Below are positions 11,935 to 22,507 of a stretch of DNA of 64,000 nucleotides, piece after piece. The DNA is from Erinaceus europaeus. Taxonomy: Eukaryota; Chordata; Mammalia; Eulipotyphla; Erinaceidae. The stretch lies in NCBI RefSeq assembly GCF_950295315.1, contig NC_080164.1, forward strand, positions 11,055,490 to 11,119,489, read 5' to 3'. Numbering within the stretch: the stretch's first letter is position 1; each line of letters starts with the position of its first letter. The notes beneath the pieces are model-generated. The model was given only the letters and a program-made list of their open reading frames with translations, did no database searches and was not told the DNA's origin. A program made the translations under genes and the position numbers.

Positions 11935-12165
11935 CCTCATTCAATCTTCCCAACAATTCTAGGGAGCAGGTAGATATTATCTCTATTTTTCAAATTAATA
12001 TACTGAAGCTCAGAGAGGTTAATAAAATTGTGTAAGGTCACAAAATTCATAAGTGATTGAGCTGACATTTTCACCCAAATCTCTCTAACTCCACAGTCCA
12101 TATTCTTTTTCTCCTGAGCCAGATTTCTACTCCAAATAGCTCTCATGCACATTTTCAGTTTCTTA
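11935..12165 (-). mobile_element. MIR element, minus
   Basis: 'tatactgaagctcagagaggttaataaaattgtgtaaggtcacaaaattcataagtg' is the antisense MIR core (ctgaggctcagagaggttaag...aaggtcacacag). The flanking 'ccacagtccatattctttttct' continues the match. Confidence 0.75.
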
Positions 12166-12484
12166 AAGGTAAAGCCTGACTATTTCCTTTGAAGTCAGTT
12201 TGCTCATAGAGTCCTGATATGCCTCCACATCCAGGCTGACATTCAGGGAAATCAATAGCTGTTGTACTCGTGATTCCTGACGCAGGAGGCTGGGGAGAAA
12301 AGGGCAGGGACAGGAGCATCACACAAGGACAACTATATTATTTTATAAACCTGCTTAGTGTCCTCTGAATATGAAGTCTGTTGTGTAAACACACAATTTC
12401 TATAGTTAGAAACTAGTACTGGGAAGTTGCTGAGACCCTCATCATAGACACCAGTGATGCTTTAAAAATGCCCACGTTTGAATG
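12166..12484. other. Unique sequence, nothing recognised
   Basis: No repeat or gene recognised. Confidence 0.35.
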
Positions 12485-12871
12485 TAAATGGTCCGGTCTC
12501 TCTGGAGAGCAGTCTGAAGAACTCTCACAAGGCTAGACGTGGACCTTCCATATGACCCAGTAATTCCTCTCCTGGGGATCTACCGCAAGGATTCCATAAC
12601 ACCCAATCAAAAGGCTATGTGAACTCCTATGTTTATAGCAGCACAATTCATAATAGCTAAAACCTGGAAGCAACTCAGGTGCCCAACAACAGATGAGTGG
12701 CTGAGAAAGCTGTTGTATATATACACAATGGAATACTATGCAGCTATCAAGAACAATGAACCCACCTTCTCTGACCCATCTTGGATGGAGCTAGAAGGAA
12801 TTATGTTAAGTGAGCTAAGTAAGAAGGATAAAGATAAGTATGGGATGATCCTAGTCATCAACAGAAGTTGA
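12485..12871 (+). pseudogene. LINE-1 ORF2 C-terminus, plus, 5'-truncated
   Basis: The last part of L1 ORF2 ends at the stop codon at 12869-12871. It reads FIAAQFIIAKTWK, then the L1 hallmark YTMEYYAAIKNNE, and ends WMELEGIMLSELSKKDKDKYGM. A stop immediately upstream of 12629 and a frame change show decay. The 5' truncation near 12485 is typical of incomplete L1 retrotransposition. The 3' UTR follows directly. Confidence 0.9.
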
Positions 12872-14030
12872 GAAAGAAGAACAGAAAGGGAAACTAAAAG
12901 CAGGATCTCATTAAATCGAGAGAGTAGGGCACCAAAGTAAAAACCCTGTGGTGAGGGGGAGGGTGGACATTTGGCTTCCTGGGGTGGCGGGGGGGGGGGG
13001 CGATGGGTAGGTGGGTGGATGGGACACAGTCTTTGGTGGTGGGAATAGTGTTTATGTACACTCCTATTAAAGTGTAGTCATGTAAACCACTATTTAATTA
13101 ATATGAGCGGAAAATTGCTCATATGTCTCGAACTTTTTAAAACACAGACTGAGTCTTTTTAATACATAGGCTGAGTCTTTGATATGTTGACTTTCTCAAA
13201 AGTCTAGACCAGGTAGAATAGAAGCAACCAGTGGCACAGCTATATACAAGATGCTGGGTATTATACAGCAAATCCTAACAAAGAGACTTTTCAAAGTTAA
13301 CCCAATTACCAAATAATGTGATGATAACAATAATAATCCATTGTCTTCTTGAACCCTAAGATAGCAGAAACCTCACATTTCCACTATAGAGCCATATTTC
13401 CCCAGTTCTGGAACCTTAGGGTGGAGCCCACTTTCCTGCATGCTTTTCTCAATTCATATCAAATAATATTGCATCTGCCGATCCCAACCTAATCAAGGCA
13501 ACAAGTGCCAGCCCAGCATGCTTCACTTAAGACTGTGTCCAGAGACTTCAGGTGTGGAATGACAACCCTTCAGCTCTATTACGCGGGTGAGACCTTTCCT
13601 TTCATAGTATTCTCTAATTCCATTCCAGGTGGTCTACTCACCAATAAAGTCCCCAAACCTAGATATAGACCAGGTCCCCTGAGATAGAGCATAGGTTCAC
13701 ACATGTCCGTAAGCCAGGGAAAAATATATACCTGAAAGCAGAAGTACACAAGAGTCTGCAGTGAGTACCCCCCAACACTTCATCTGCACTATTCCAGCCT
13801 TTAGGTCCATGATTGTTCAATAATTTGTTTGGCTTTATATGTTAACTCTCTTTTCAGCCACCAGGTTCCAGATGCCAGCATGATGCTGACCAGACTTCCC
13901 TGGACTAACAACCCCTTCAATGTGTCCTGGAGCCCCACTTCCCCAGAGTCCCGCCCTACTAGGGAAAGAGAGAGGCAGACTGGGAGTATGGATTGACCAG
14001 TCAACACCCATGCACTTCCTGCACCCCAAA
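12872..14030 (+). mobile_element. LINE-1 3' UTR, long, plus (same insertion as preceding ORF2 end)
   Basis: Continues from the ORF2 stop. It holds a G-rich segment at 12979-13020, 'gggacacagtctttggtggtgggaatagtg' (13022-13051), 'agactgagtctttttaatac' and, at 13800-14010, 'ccatgattgttcaataatttgtttggc' through 'gagagaggcagactgggagtatggattgacc'. Most of it is the reverse complement of 17985-19010. It stops near 14030 without the usual terminal block and poly(A), so the 3' end is lost or replaced. Confidence 0.85.
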
Positions 14031-14035
14031 AATAA

Positions 14036-14430
14036 TTTTGGTCCTTTCTCCTGGTTGAGGAGAAATGATAGGAGGAAGATGATCAGAAGGTTTTGAGCTC
14101 CAGTTCCATTAAGACCCAGAGAAAGAAGAGAAGAAGAAAGAATGAATGAAAGAAAGAAAGAAAGAAAGAGAGGAAGAAAGAAAGAAAGGAAGGAAGGAAG
14201 GAAGGAAGGGGGGAAAGAAAGAAGGAAGGACATTCAAAAGTAGTAATAAGTGTAGGTGTGACCAAAAAAGGAAAAGAAGACAGAAGCATGGAGAAAATGG
14301 ACAAATATATAGAAATATAGACAGATAGTTACAGACCTGGGGAACTGCTTCATTCCCAATGAAGGGAATGGGGATACAGAACTTTGGTGGTGGGAATGGA
14401 GTGGAATTATAATCACTAATTAAAAAAAAA
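14036..14430 (+). mobile_element. LINE-1-like 3' end, second 3' UTR lineage, plus
   Basis: 'ctggttgaggagaaatgataggaggaagatgatcagaagg' followed by 'gagctccagttccattaagacccagagaaagaag' matches 17518-17660. The end 'acagaactttggtggtgggaatgg' plus 'ataatcactaattaaaaaaaaaa' is an L1-type 3' terminus with poly(A). A (GAAA)n/(GAAG)n array at 14139-14228 expanded inside it. Confidence 0.7.
14139..14228. repeat. (GAAA)n/(GGAA)n microsatellite
   Basis: Purine-only tetranucleotide array. Antisense open frames rich in Phe/Leu/Ser across it are compositional. Confidence 0.92.
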
Positions 14431-14764
14431 AACTGTGGAGCCACAGGTCATGCCTACTACAGCCTTCTTGCTTTATACCCCCCCTGTCCCCCCCCCACTG
14501 CCTTTGTCAGGAACATGATGCTGTTTGCTTTTCTCACGGCCCAGTCCTTCACTCTCCTCCCCCAGGCTTATGTGTTCGTTGATTGCACATATTGTCTGCA
14601 ACATTTCCCTGGCCTTTCTGATTTCTAGTCATCTTTTGGTTCTCAGTTTCTAGAGCAGGGTGAAGATTTGTCAAGATTGTGCTGGGATAATCCTTTGTAC
14701 TTAACACCAGACAAGCATCACGTTATCCACACATATCTTGATTCTTTTTTTACATACTAGATTC

Positions 14765-14880
14765 AGAGCTACTGGCAGCCAAGGACTATGTTTGTTTTAT
14801 TCTGCAGTCATGTCTGGCACAGAGCACAGGACTTACAGGAGGGCGGATGCTTAATAATAATTGGCCTGTAAATACATGGG
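14765..14880 (+). mobile_element. L2/MIR-type 3' fragment
   Basis: 'ccaaggactatgtttgttttattc', 'tgtctggcacagagcacaggact' and 'ggatgcttaataata' follow the L2 3' pattern (gactttgtctg... cctggcacatagtaggtgctcaata). Confidence 0.5.
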
Positions 14881-16014
14881 AGGCTACACTGCCATGCTTT
14901 TGCTTTTTCCTATTAGAAGGGATGAAGAAGTAGAGACAAAATAAATAGTGCTTTTGGTTTCACCCGGAGAACATAATGTTTAAATAAGAAAGACCAGATT
15001 TCATTGTTGTTTTCAAGATGTTTGTTATTTAAATTCTCACTTTATTGGACAGTCGCCTTTATATTCCAGTCAAAATGAAATTGAATAAACACATTTCAGA
15101 GGAGTTCACAGTGATTAGGGGACCCAGGCCACCTGAGCTTGCTAAGGGGATGAGCAATCTTCTGGACTCACAAGGAGCTGAGCAGAATGTCTGTGTTTGG
15201 ACCAGCACTTTCTCCCTCACTGTGATCCCTGAGAATCAGATGCAAGTCTGAGAATAACACTCATCTTCAGCTCTAGAATGTGATACCCTGTAAATGGGAA
15301 CATGGGGGAGGGCGTCAGTGAAATTCAAGTAGTCCTCCCTTATATCCAACATGCCCACCAGTTTGTAGGGCTTACTCAATTTCCAACTTTTAAAAAGAAA
15401 AAGGAGGTTGAGCCATTAGTCACAATACAAATATTAACTGGGCTCTGTGTGAGAGGAGGCAGCCTGCATGGAGAAAGACAAGAGATCCTGGAGCTCTGAG
15501 ATTCTCATCAGAGAGGTGGGAGTAACATAAAAGTGAACATTGAAATAAGAGGACCATATTGTCTACCTTCCCAGCTCCCCGTAGGTGCGAGAGTGGAACA
15601 GGGTGCTGCTGGTTATTCATCTGGACCAGCTTGCGTGAACGAGTCCTGTCTGCCAAATCTGGGCATATGTTTATTGCTGTAGTCAATAAAACTTTGTAAG
15701 AACAATGAAGTAGATGTCTGTGCAGAGCATGGCTCACTGCCAAGTGAATTTTACGCTTCATAATTTCGCTAGAAGTTCGGAGAAGGTCAGAGGCAGTATC
15801 ACTACTTAATTGTGGGGTGACTAGGACAGTCTTAACAAGTGGAGCTGAAAGAATAGGTGGGATGGGTGGTTAGTAATTATACAAGGTTTCTCCACCTGAG
15901 TGAAAATGCAGACATCAATCCATAGGTTAGCCAACAGGAGTTGACTCGTTGATACCGGTAATTTAGCTCTGGAGTGAAATTTGTGAGTGTTGTTATTGGT
16001 AGTTTAAGAATGAG
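14881..16014. other. Unique sequence, nothing recognised
   Basis: No repeat recognised across about 1.1 kb. A 113-codon minus-strand frame at 15420-15761 has no recognisable domain. Confidence 0.35.
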
Positions 16015-16211
16015 GAAGTGGTGGCTGGCCAGTGGTGTGCCCAGTGGAAGGCACCTGTTGCCATGCTCGAGGTCATGGGTGTTAGCCCCCACCTCCAACC
16101 TACAGGGGGAAGCTTCACAAAGGGGTACATCAGCATTGAAGGTGTCTTACATTCTCTCTCTCCCTCTCTCCACTTCTCCCTCTCCCTCCTCTTCTCTCTT
16201 CTTATTTATCA

Positions 16212-16271
<60 letters not shown>

Positions 16272-16375
16272 GAGAGAGACAGAGAAGAGAAAAAAATCAT
16301 GACCAGGTGAGGTACAGTCATTGTGCAGATACCAAGACCCAGTAATAACCCCAGTGGGCTGGAAAAAAAAAAGAA
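16015..16375 (+). mobile_element. SINE, plus, with (AC)n expansion and extended 3' domain
   Basis: Head 'gtggctggccagtggtgtgccc', B-box region 'catgggtgttagccccc', core 'ctacagggggaagcttcac', pyrimidine domain, (AC)n at 16212-16267, then the 3' domain 'agtcattgtgcagataccaagacccagtaataaccccagtgggctgg' and A-run. Confidence 0.75.
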
Positions 16376-16785
16376 TGAGGAGTGTGTTATGGAAATAAAT
16401 CCCTTGGACTTATCACTGCTTTCATTTTTTTCTTCTTTTCCTAGTCCCCTTCTATAGATTTTCATGCCACCCTTGCTGGGTATAAGCCACCCTAGTTTCT
16501 CTAAGGACACCAACCAGGATACACAGGACAGCCAAGGTCACCAGTCTAAAAGGAATTTCTGAGACTCCAGGCTAGGAGTGATGATTATGTTCAGGGAACA
16601 TGGTTTTCTTTGAGGTTTTCAACACTGGTCCTCTTTGCAAAGGGAAACCTTCAGTCCCCCATCCCTTGTCCTTTGGCTGAGGCCTAACTGGGGGCACAAA
16701 GGGCACATTCTTCTTTCCTTGTTTGTGTCTGAAGCAAAGCTTAAGCATCCTCCTAAAAGACAGCCTGCCATCATCCCCAAAGCTT
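16376..16785. other. Unique sequence, nothing recognised
   Basis: No repeat or gene recognised. Confidence 0.35.
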
Positions 16786-17035
16786 TTTTTTTACAAGATT
16801 ATAAAATAACAGGACTATCGTTCCACACCACTCCTACCACCAAAGATCTACACCCCTCCCCTAGTAGTGACCACCATAGTTTTCCTAAGGTCAGAGGTAG
16901 ACTGACTACTTCTTTTTCCAGTTAATGTGTTTCAACTCTCTGTATTCCACACAGAAGTGAATCCGTCCAGAAACTGTCCTTTACTTCCTTGCTTAGAGAA
17001 GCATAATGACCTCTAGTTCTATCCATTCTCTTCCA
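16786..17035 (-). mobile_element. LINE-1 3' end with short 3' UTR, minus
   Basis: Begins with poly(T), then 'acaagattataaaataacagg', 'ccacaccactcctaccaccaaagatctacacccctcccc', and at 16988-17030 'gagaagcataatgacctctagttctatccattc', the antisense of the L1 ORF2 end. The compact 3' UTR shows it is a different L1 lineage from the long-UTR copies. Confidence 0.65.
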
Positions 17036-17039
17036 ACAG

Positions 17040-17510
17040 ACTTTCTTAGCTTCTTCCAATATGAAAACCCCAAATATTACCTGTTATATTTTCACCTTTA
17101 GGCTCCTGGTTATTAAACAATTTTTTCTGCTTTATATCTTAATGCTTTTCAGTCATTGAGTTGCAGATGCTACCATGACATCATTCTGACTTCCCTGGGC
17201 AGATGACCCCATCAATGTGTCCTGGAACCCCACCTCCCCAGAGTCCTATCCCACTAGGGAAAGATAGAAACAGGCTTAGAGTGTGGTTCAACCTGTCAAT
17301 ACCCATGTCCAATAGGAAAGCAATTAGAGAAACCAGACCTTCCACCTTCTACACCCCATAAAGATCTTTTGCCTATACTCCCAGAGGAAAAAAAAGAACA
17401 GGGAAGCTTCCAGTGGACGGGGTGGAACACAGAACTATGATAGTGGGAATTGTATCCATTTTATCCCACGATTTTGTCAATAATTATTAAATCCCTAATT
17501 AAAAACTCAG
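17040..17510 (+). mobile_element. LINE-1 3' UTR with terminus, plus
   Basis: 'aggctcctggttattaaacaatttttt', 'gagttgcagatgctaccatgacatcattctgacttccctggg', 'ccactagggaaagatagaaacagg', then 'gaacacagaactatgatagtgggaattgtatcc' and an A-rich end near 17505. Confidence 0.8.
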
Positions 17511-17517
17511 GAAAAAA

Positions 17518-17787
17518 AAAAGGAATAATTTGACCTTATTCCCAGTGGAGGAGAAATGAGGAGGGGAAGAAGACCAGAGGGCTCTGAGCTCCAACTCCAC
17601 CATTACCCAGAAAGAGAAGAGGAAAAAAAAAAGAAGGGTATTAGTAAGTAAAAATAGGTGGAACTGTGACTTAGGAAGATAAGGCAGGACCATAGGAAAA
17701 ATATGGGCAAGTATAAGTACATATAGATAGTTATAGAAATAATAATTAGTCCATCTCTGTGACCTTGGGAGAACTACTACAGTTTCA
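17518..17787 (+). mobile_element. LINE-1-like 3' UTR (second lineage), 5' part, plus, interrupted
   Basis: Matches 14036-14340: 'cccagtggaggagaaatgagg', 'gagctccaactccaccattacccagaaagag', 'taagtacatatagatagttatag'. The match breaks at 'actactacagtttca' and resumes at 19011, after the intervening minus-strand L1. Confidence 0.7.
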
Positions 17788-19010
17788 TTTTTTTTCTTTT
17801 TTAAATTTTTAAAATTTATTTAAAAAAGGAAACATTAACAAAACCATAGGATAAGAGGGGGTACAACTCCACACAATTCCCACCACCAGAACTCCATATC
17901 CCATCCCCTCCCCTGATAGCTTTCTTATTCTTTATCCCTCTGGGAGTATGGACCCAAGGTCACTGTGGGACGAAGAAGGTAGAAGGCCTGGCTTCTGTAA
18001 TTGCTTCCCCTGCTGAACATGGTCATTGACAGGTCGATCCATACTCCCAGCCTGTCTCTCTCCCTAGTAGGGTGGGGCTCTAGTGAAGCTGAGCTCCAGG
18101 ACACATTGGTGGGGTCCTCACTCCAGGGAAGTCTAGTCGGCATCATGATGGCATCTGGAACCTGGTGGCTGAAAAGAGAGTTAACATACAAAGCCAAACA
18201 AATTGTTGTACAATCATGGACCTAAAGGGGGTACTCACTGCAGACTATTGTGTACTTTTGATTTCAGGTATATATTTTGCCCTAGTTTATGGATACATGT
18301 GAACATATGCTCTATCTCAGGGTACCTGGTCTGTATCTAGGTTTTCGGACTTTGTTAGGAAATGAACTACCTGGAATGGAATTAGAGAATCTTATGAAAG
18401 GGAAGGTCTCACCTGAGTAATGAAGCTGAAGGGTTGTCATTCCACACCTGAAGTCTCTGGACACAGTCTGAAGTGAAGCATGCTGAGGTGGTACTCATTG
18501 CGTTGATTAGGTTGGGATTGGTGGATGCAATATTATTTGGTATGAATTAAGAGAAGCATACAGGAAAGTAGGCCCCACCCTATGGTTACAGTACTGGGGG
18601 AAATAAAGGCTCTATAGTGAAAATGTGAGTTTCCTGCTGTCTTAGGGCTCAAGAAGACAATAGATAGCTATTGTTATCATCACAATATTTGGTAATTGGG
18701 TTAACTTTGAAAAATCCCTTTGTTAGGATTTGCTGTATAATACCCAACATCACCATAAGTTATGTCCTTTGACATTTGTATATAGCTGTGCCACTGGTTG
18801 CTTCTGTTCTCCCTGGTCTAGACTTTTGAGAGAGTCAACATATCAAAGACTCAGCCTATGTGTTAAAAAGACTCAAGTCTGTGCTTTAAAAAGTTTGAGA
18901 CATTCAATCAATGTTTCCCCTCTCATATTAATTTTATAGTGATTTATATGACTACAAATTAATAGGCGTGTACATAAACACCATTCCCACCACCAAAAGA
19001 CTGTGTCCCA
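17788..19010 (-). mobile_element. LINE-1 3' UTR, about 1.2 kb, minus, inserted in an older L1 end
   Basis: Poly(T) at 17788-17806 marks the 3' end. Then come 'aaaccataggataagag', 'ccaccaccagaactccatatcccatcccctcccctgatagc' and 'tgcttcccctgctgaacatgg'. The copy runs through the whole long 3' UTR to 'caccaaaagactgtgtccca' at 19010, where it is 5'-truncated before reaching ORF2. It is the reverse complement of 13000-14010. No clear target-site duplication. Confidence 0.85.
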
Positions 19011-19040
19011 TAGGGGACACAGAAATTTGGTGGTGGGAAT
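18983..19040. repeat. Near-perfect inverted repeat at a LINE-1 junction
   Basis: Arms 18983-19009 and 19014-19040 are 27 bp each, matching at 24 positions, with a 4-nt loop. The left arm is the truncated end of the minus-strand L1; the right arm belongs to the interrupted plus-strand L1 end. Confidence 0.95.
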
Positions 19041-19090
19041 CTTATAATGTTGTAAATCAATATTAAATCACTAATGCAATTAAAAAATTA
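19011..19090 (+). mobile_element. LINE-1-like 3' terminus (second lineage), resumption, plus
   Basis: 'ggggacacagaaatttggtggtgggaat' then 'gtaaatcaatattaaatcactaatgc' and an A-rich end; parallels 14362-14430. Confidence 0.7.
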
Positions 19091-19466
19091 CAATCAAAAT
19101 ATAATTCATTGTGATCCAGGCACGACTGAGTTAGAAAAATGTCATCAAAATCCAAGAGGGAAAGACTTTCTTGCAGGGCAGATAAATTTCCAGACATTTG
19201 TTCTGGGGATGAAGTCTGGGTTGGGGCCTGAGATACAGTGTCTAAAGATGTCAGATCATCAGGCAAAAAGAGGGAGTGAGTGCCTGGCATGGTTAGGGCA
19301 TGGCCTGGCATATTTTTCCACCAGGGTATGTCAGGGATGTGTTCCTGCTGGAAGGCAGTGCAGTGCATGTGGGGGAGGAATTACAATATCAAAGACAAGC
19401 AGATGACAGTTTGAGGAAGGTCTTGAGTGCCATGCCAATGGGAAGTCATTGCTTTTTTAGCCTGGA
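19091..19466. other. Unique sequence, nothing recognised
   Basis: Short open frames on both strands (about 100 codons) have no recognisable domain. Confidence 0.35.
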
Positions 19467-19483
19467 GGTGGAAAGAGAGAAAT

Positions 19484-19516
<33 letters not shown>

Positions 19517-19540
19517 GGAGAAAGAAAGAAAAGAAAAATC
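19467..19540. repeat. (GA)n/(GAAA)n microsatellite
   Basis: Purine array preceded by 'agcctggaggtgg'; possibly a remnant of an inverted SINE. Confidence 0.85.
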
Positions 19541-21169
19541 TCTGACATCCGGATGATTTAAAATCCAGAGTGTAAAGAGCTGTGTTTGAAGAACAGATAG
19601 TTTATTCTTCAAGGCCATGTACCAATCAACACTTTAGAGCTGCTTGTTCACAATGCAAATGGAGTCTCCACACAAGCTGTTTCATTTTCCCCAGCATGGC
19701 TCTGAGTCTCCTGATTCCTCCAGCTTGATGCTCCAGTTGAGCCCAGGGGAATCTCTTTTCCTGACTCCCACCCAGTGTATTCAGTGAAGATGCCAGGCTA
19801 AGAGCAACCAGCTTCTAGACAGCTCTCTTAAGCAAGGAGTAATTTGTATCTGAAAGAATAGCATTCGCTGCTATTCAAGGCAAAGGCCCCAGGTGGTAAG
19901 GCTGGTGTAAATGCTGGACATCTCCCCTCCCCCCCAAAAAAAAACCAAACAAACAAACAAACACACACACATATCAGGCAGGGAGGCTATGGCTTTGGGA
20001 AGTACCATGTGACCCTTCGTCCCTTTTCTTCCTTCACAAGTGTCTCCGCTTTCTTTCCCTCAGAAATCTGGGGCAATTGTACTTGGCAAAATATTTTCAA
20101 ATCTTCTCCTGGCCCCTGACATTTAGAAACAACTAACCTGCTTTGTTTGAGAAATGCATTTAAATAAATTAATGAATCCTCCACTCTGAATGAATCCTTT
20201 CGGGCTGCTTACAGAGAAATTTTGAAAGGGCAATATTATCACTGACAGACCTGCAGCATTGGAGCCATGTGATATCCAGAACACTAAGCGGGGAGGCAGA
20301 ACATAATGACAGAGTTTTTACCTATAGCAAAGCCATTAAAGGTCGCCTACCAGAAGGACAGCTGAAATAGAATTTGTTTTCAAATTATAAGATTAAAGAA
20401 TGTTCCTTGAAGAAAGTATTATTATACAGTGTCAAAAGAAAGCAAGATTAAAATGGTTGAAGATGCAATCACAGCTGAGATCAATTCTCCTCTCTCTGTG
20501 GTTTGCATACCCCAGGGCGTCTCCACCTCAATGGAGCTGGGCCGGGTGGAGAAATTGGCAAGCGCTCATGTCTCCAGAAAGATCTTTTCCCTACTGAGAG
20601 TTCTTTTCCCCCTCTGGTCTGACTGAAAACATACTTGCCTACCAGGGAAATAGTGTGGAGCAGCGGAGGGGCTTCTCTGCTAATGGTGCCCATTGCAGAG
20701 GACAACATTAAAGAGTCTTTAAAATGAAAGGGGCCATTTTGCGTTTTCAAGTCATTAGGCAGGTTTATGACTGATCCCTTTGCCAAAGAGCAGGCGGATA
20801 AGACTCTCCACACAGCCATTCCACTTACTGCCGGCTCATCTCACACACAGCTTTTGCTCAATGTTGCCCCCACGCCCAGAACTCCCCTGGTGTCAGCCAG
20901 GTCTCATGCTGGAGAGGATGGAAAATATTTGCCCTTCCTTCTCGGCTGCACCCTATTCCTTAATCTGCACATTAACAGAGGGGTTCAGGACGCTGCACGG
21001 AGCACATTGGAACAAACACTGATGTGCTGTTACCATCACCACTTCCAGAATCTGTAGCATGCGTAAGTTCGCCTCAAATATCAGCTGACAGGAAACCTGC
21101 ACACACAGAGAAAAAGGAGGCAATAAAGGTGCATTCTGCAGTTAAATGACGTACACACAGGGCTAGGGA
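19541..21169. other. Repeat-free block, about 1.6 kb
   Basis: No SINE, LINE or other mobile element recognised; the only low-complexity sequence is A-rich with AAAC and CA units at 19936-19972. No exon that I can support: the open frames at 20400-20600 and 20767-21057 overlap in different frames and resemble nothing known. In so repeat-dense a window this is a candidate for constrained non-coding DNA, but conservation cannot be judged from the sequence alone. Confidence 0.35.
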
Positions 21170-21329
21170 AGCAGCATATTGGCCATACACTAGATTGCTA
21201 TGCCTGAAGCTCTGAGGCCTCAGTGCTCTGCGCAGCTCTGGCTTAGGGCAACGCTGGGGATCGAACCTGGGGCTTGCAGGTATCTATCCCTCTCTTTTAC
21301 CTTCCAGTGCTCTCTCCTTCTCTCTACAC

Positions 21330-21382
<53 letters not shown>

Positions 21383-21455
21383 ATTTATACAAGGTGTGAT
21401 GGTAAATCAGCTTTGCAGGTACTAAGCCTCAGTGATGACCCTGGTGGTGATTAAA
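21170..21455 (+). mobile_element. SINE, plus, with (AC)n expansion
   Basis: 'ggccatacactagattgctatgcctgaagctctgagg', B-box-like 'ggggatcgaacctgggg', pyrimidine region, (AC)n at 21328-21380, then the 3' domain 'ggtactaagcctcagtgatgaccctggtggtg'. Confidence 0.65.
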
Positions 21456-21467
21456 AACATAGAACAA

Positions 21468-21742
21468 GGGAGTTGGCAGTAGCACAGTGGGTTAAGCGCA
21501 TGTGGCGCAAAGCTCAAGGACCGGCATAAAGATCCTGGTTTGAGCCCTCCCCTTCCCCCCCAGCTCCCCACCTGCAGGGGAGTCGCTTCACAAGTGGTGA
21601 AGCAGGTCTGCAGGTGTCTATCTTTCTCTCCCCCTCTCTGCCTTCCCTCCTCTCTCCATTTCTCTCTGTCCTATCCAACAACAATGACATCAATAGCCAC
21701 AACAATAATGAAAGAAAGATAGAACAAAAAAAGAAAAAAAAT
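21468..21742 (+). mobile_element. SINE-A, plus
   Basis: A-box-side 'gtagcacagtgggttaagcgcatgtggcgcaaag', B box 'ggtttgagccc', core 'cacctgcaggggagtcgcttcacaagtggtgaagcaggtctgcaggtgtc', 'tctctctgtcctatccaacaacaatgac', A-rich tail. Confidence 0.93.
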
Positions 21743-21890
21743 CAGGCTGGTGAAAAAGCTCACTTGGATAGTGTGTTACTTCACCTTACCTGTGACCTAA
21801 GTTCAAGCCTGGTCCTTAACACACTTAAGGAAACTTCAGTACTGTGGTCTCTTTCACTCTTTCTCTACCTCTATAATATATAAGACAATT
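21743..21890 (+). mobile_element. SINE-C, plus
   Basis: 'caggctggtgaaaaagctcacttggatagtgtg', B-box-like 'agttcaagcctgg', and 'gaaacttcagtactgtggtctctttc'. Sits in the tail of the preceding SINE-A. Confidence 0.75.
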
Positions 21891-22086
21891 ACAAATATTA
21901 AAAGAGAAAATACTGTCCATGCTGTAGTAATTAAAACAAAGAAGCATGTGGCAGGGAAGCACACATAAGGGATTGGAAAAATTTTGAATTAAACTGGGGC
22001 TTTTAAACATATTTTTAACATGTTGCTTATATATTGGATATGGACAGAAAAATTGGAAAGGAAAGTGGAGATAGAAGTAGAAAGAG

Positions 22087-22368
22087 GAGGAGTCGGGGGT
22101 AGCACAGCGGATTAAGCACATATGGACAAAGTGCAAGGAGTGGCATTAGGATCCTGGTTCAAGTCCCTGGCTCCCCACTTGCTGGGGGGTCACTTCACAG
22201 GTGGTGAAGTAGTACTGCAAGTGTCTGTCTTTCTTTCCCCTTCTCTGTCTTCCCCTCCTCTCTCCATTTCTCTCTGTCCTATCCAACAATGACATCAACA
22301 ATAATAATAACCACCACAACAATAAAACAACAAAAAGGGTAACAAAAGGAGAAAACAAATAAAAAGGA
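22087..22368 (+). mobile_element. SINE-A, plus
   Basis: 'ggagtcgggggtagcacagcggattaagcac', B box 'ggttcaagtcc', core 'cacttcacaggtggtgaagtag', 'tttctctctgtcctatccaacaatgacatcaac', ACC/AAC-rich tail. Confidence 0.93.
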
Positions 22369-22507
22369 GAGAGGAAGAGAGACTCTTGGAGTAGCATTGT
22401 TTCAAGGAGCTTGAAACTGGGGCCTTGAGCATTTCACTATTTATACACCATGAGGTACAATAGCACCTGTCCCTACACTGAAGTTTCTATAGAAAATCAG
22501 GACATGT

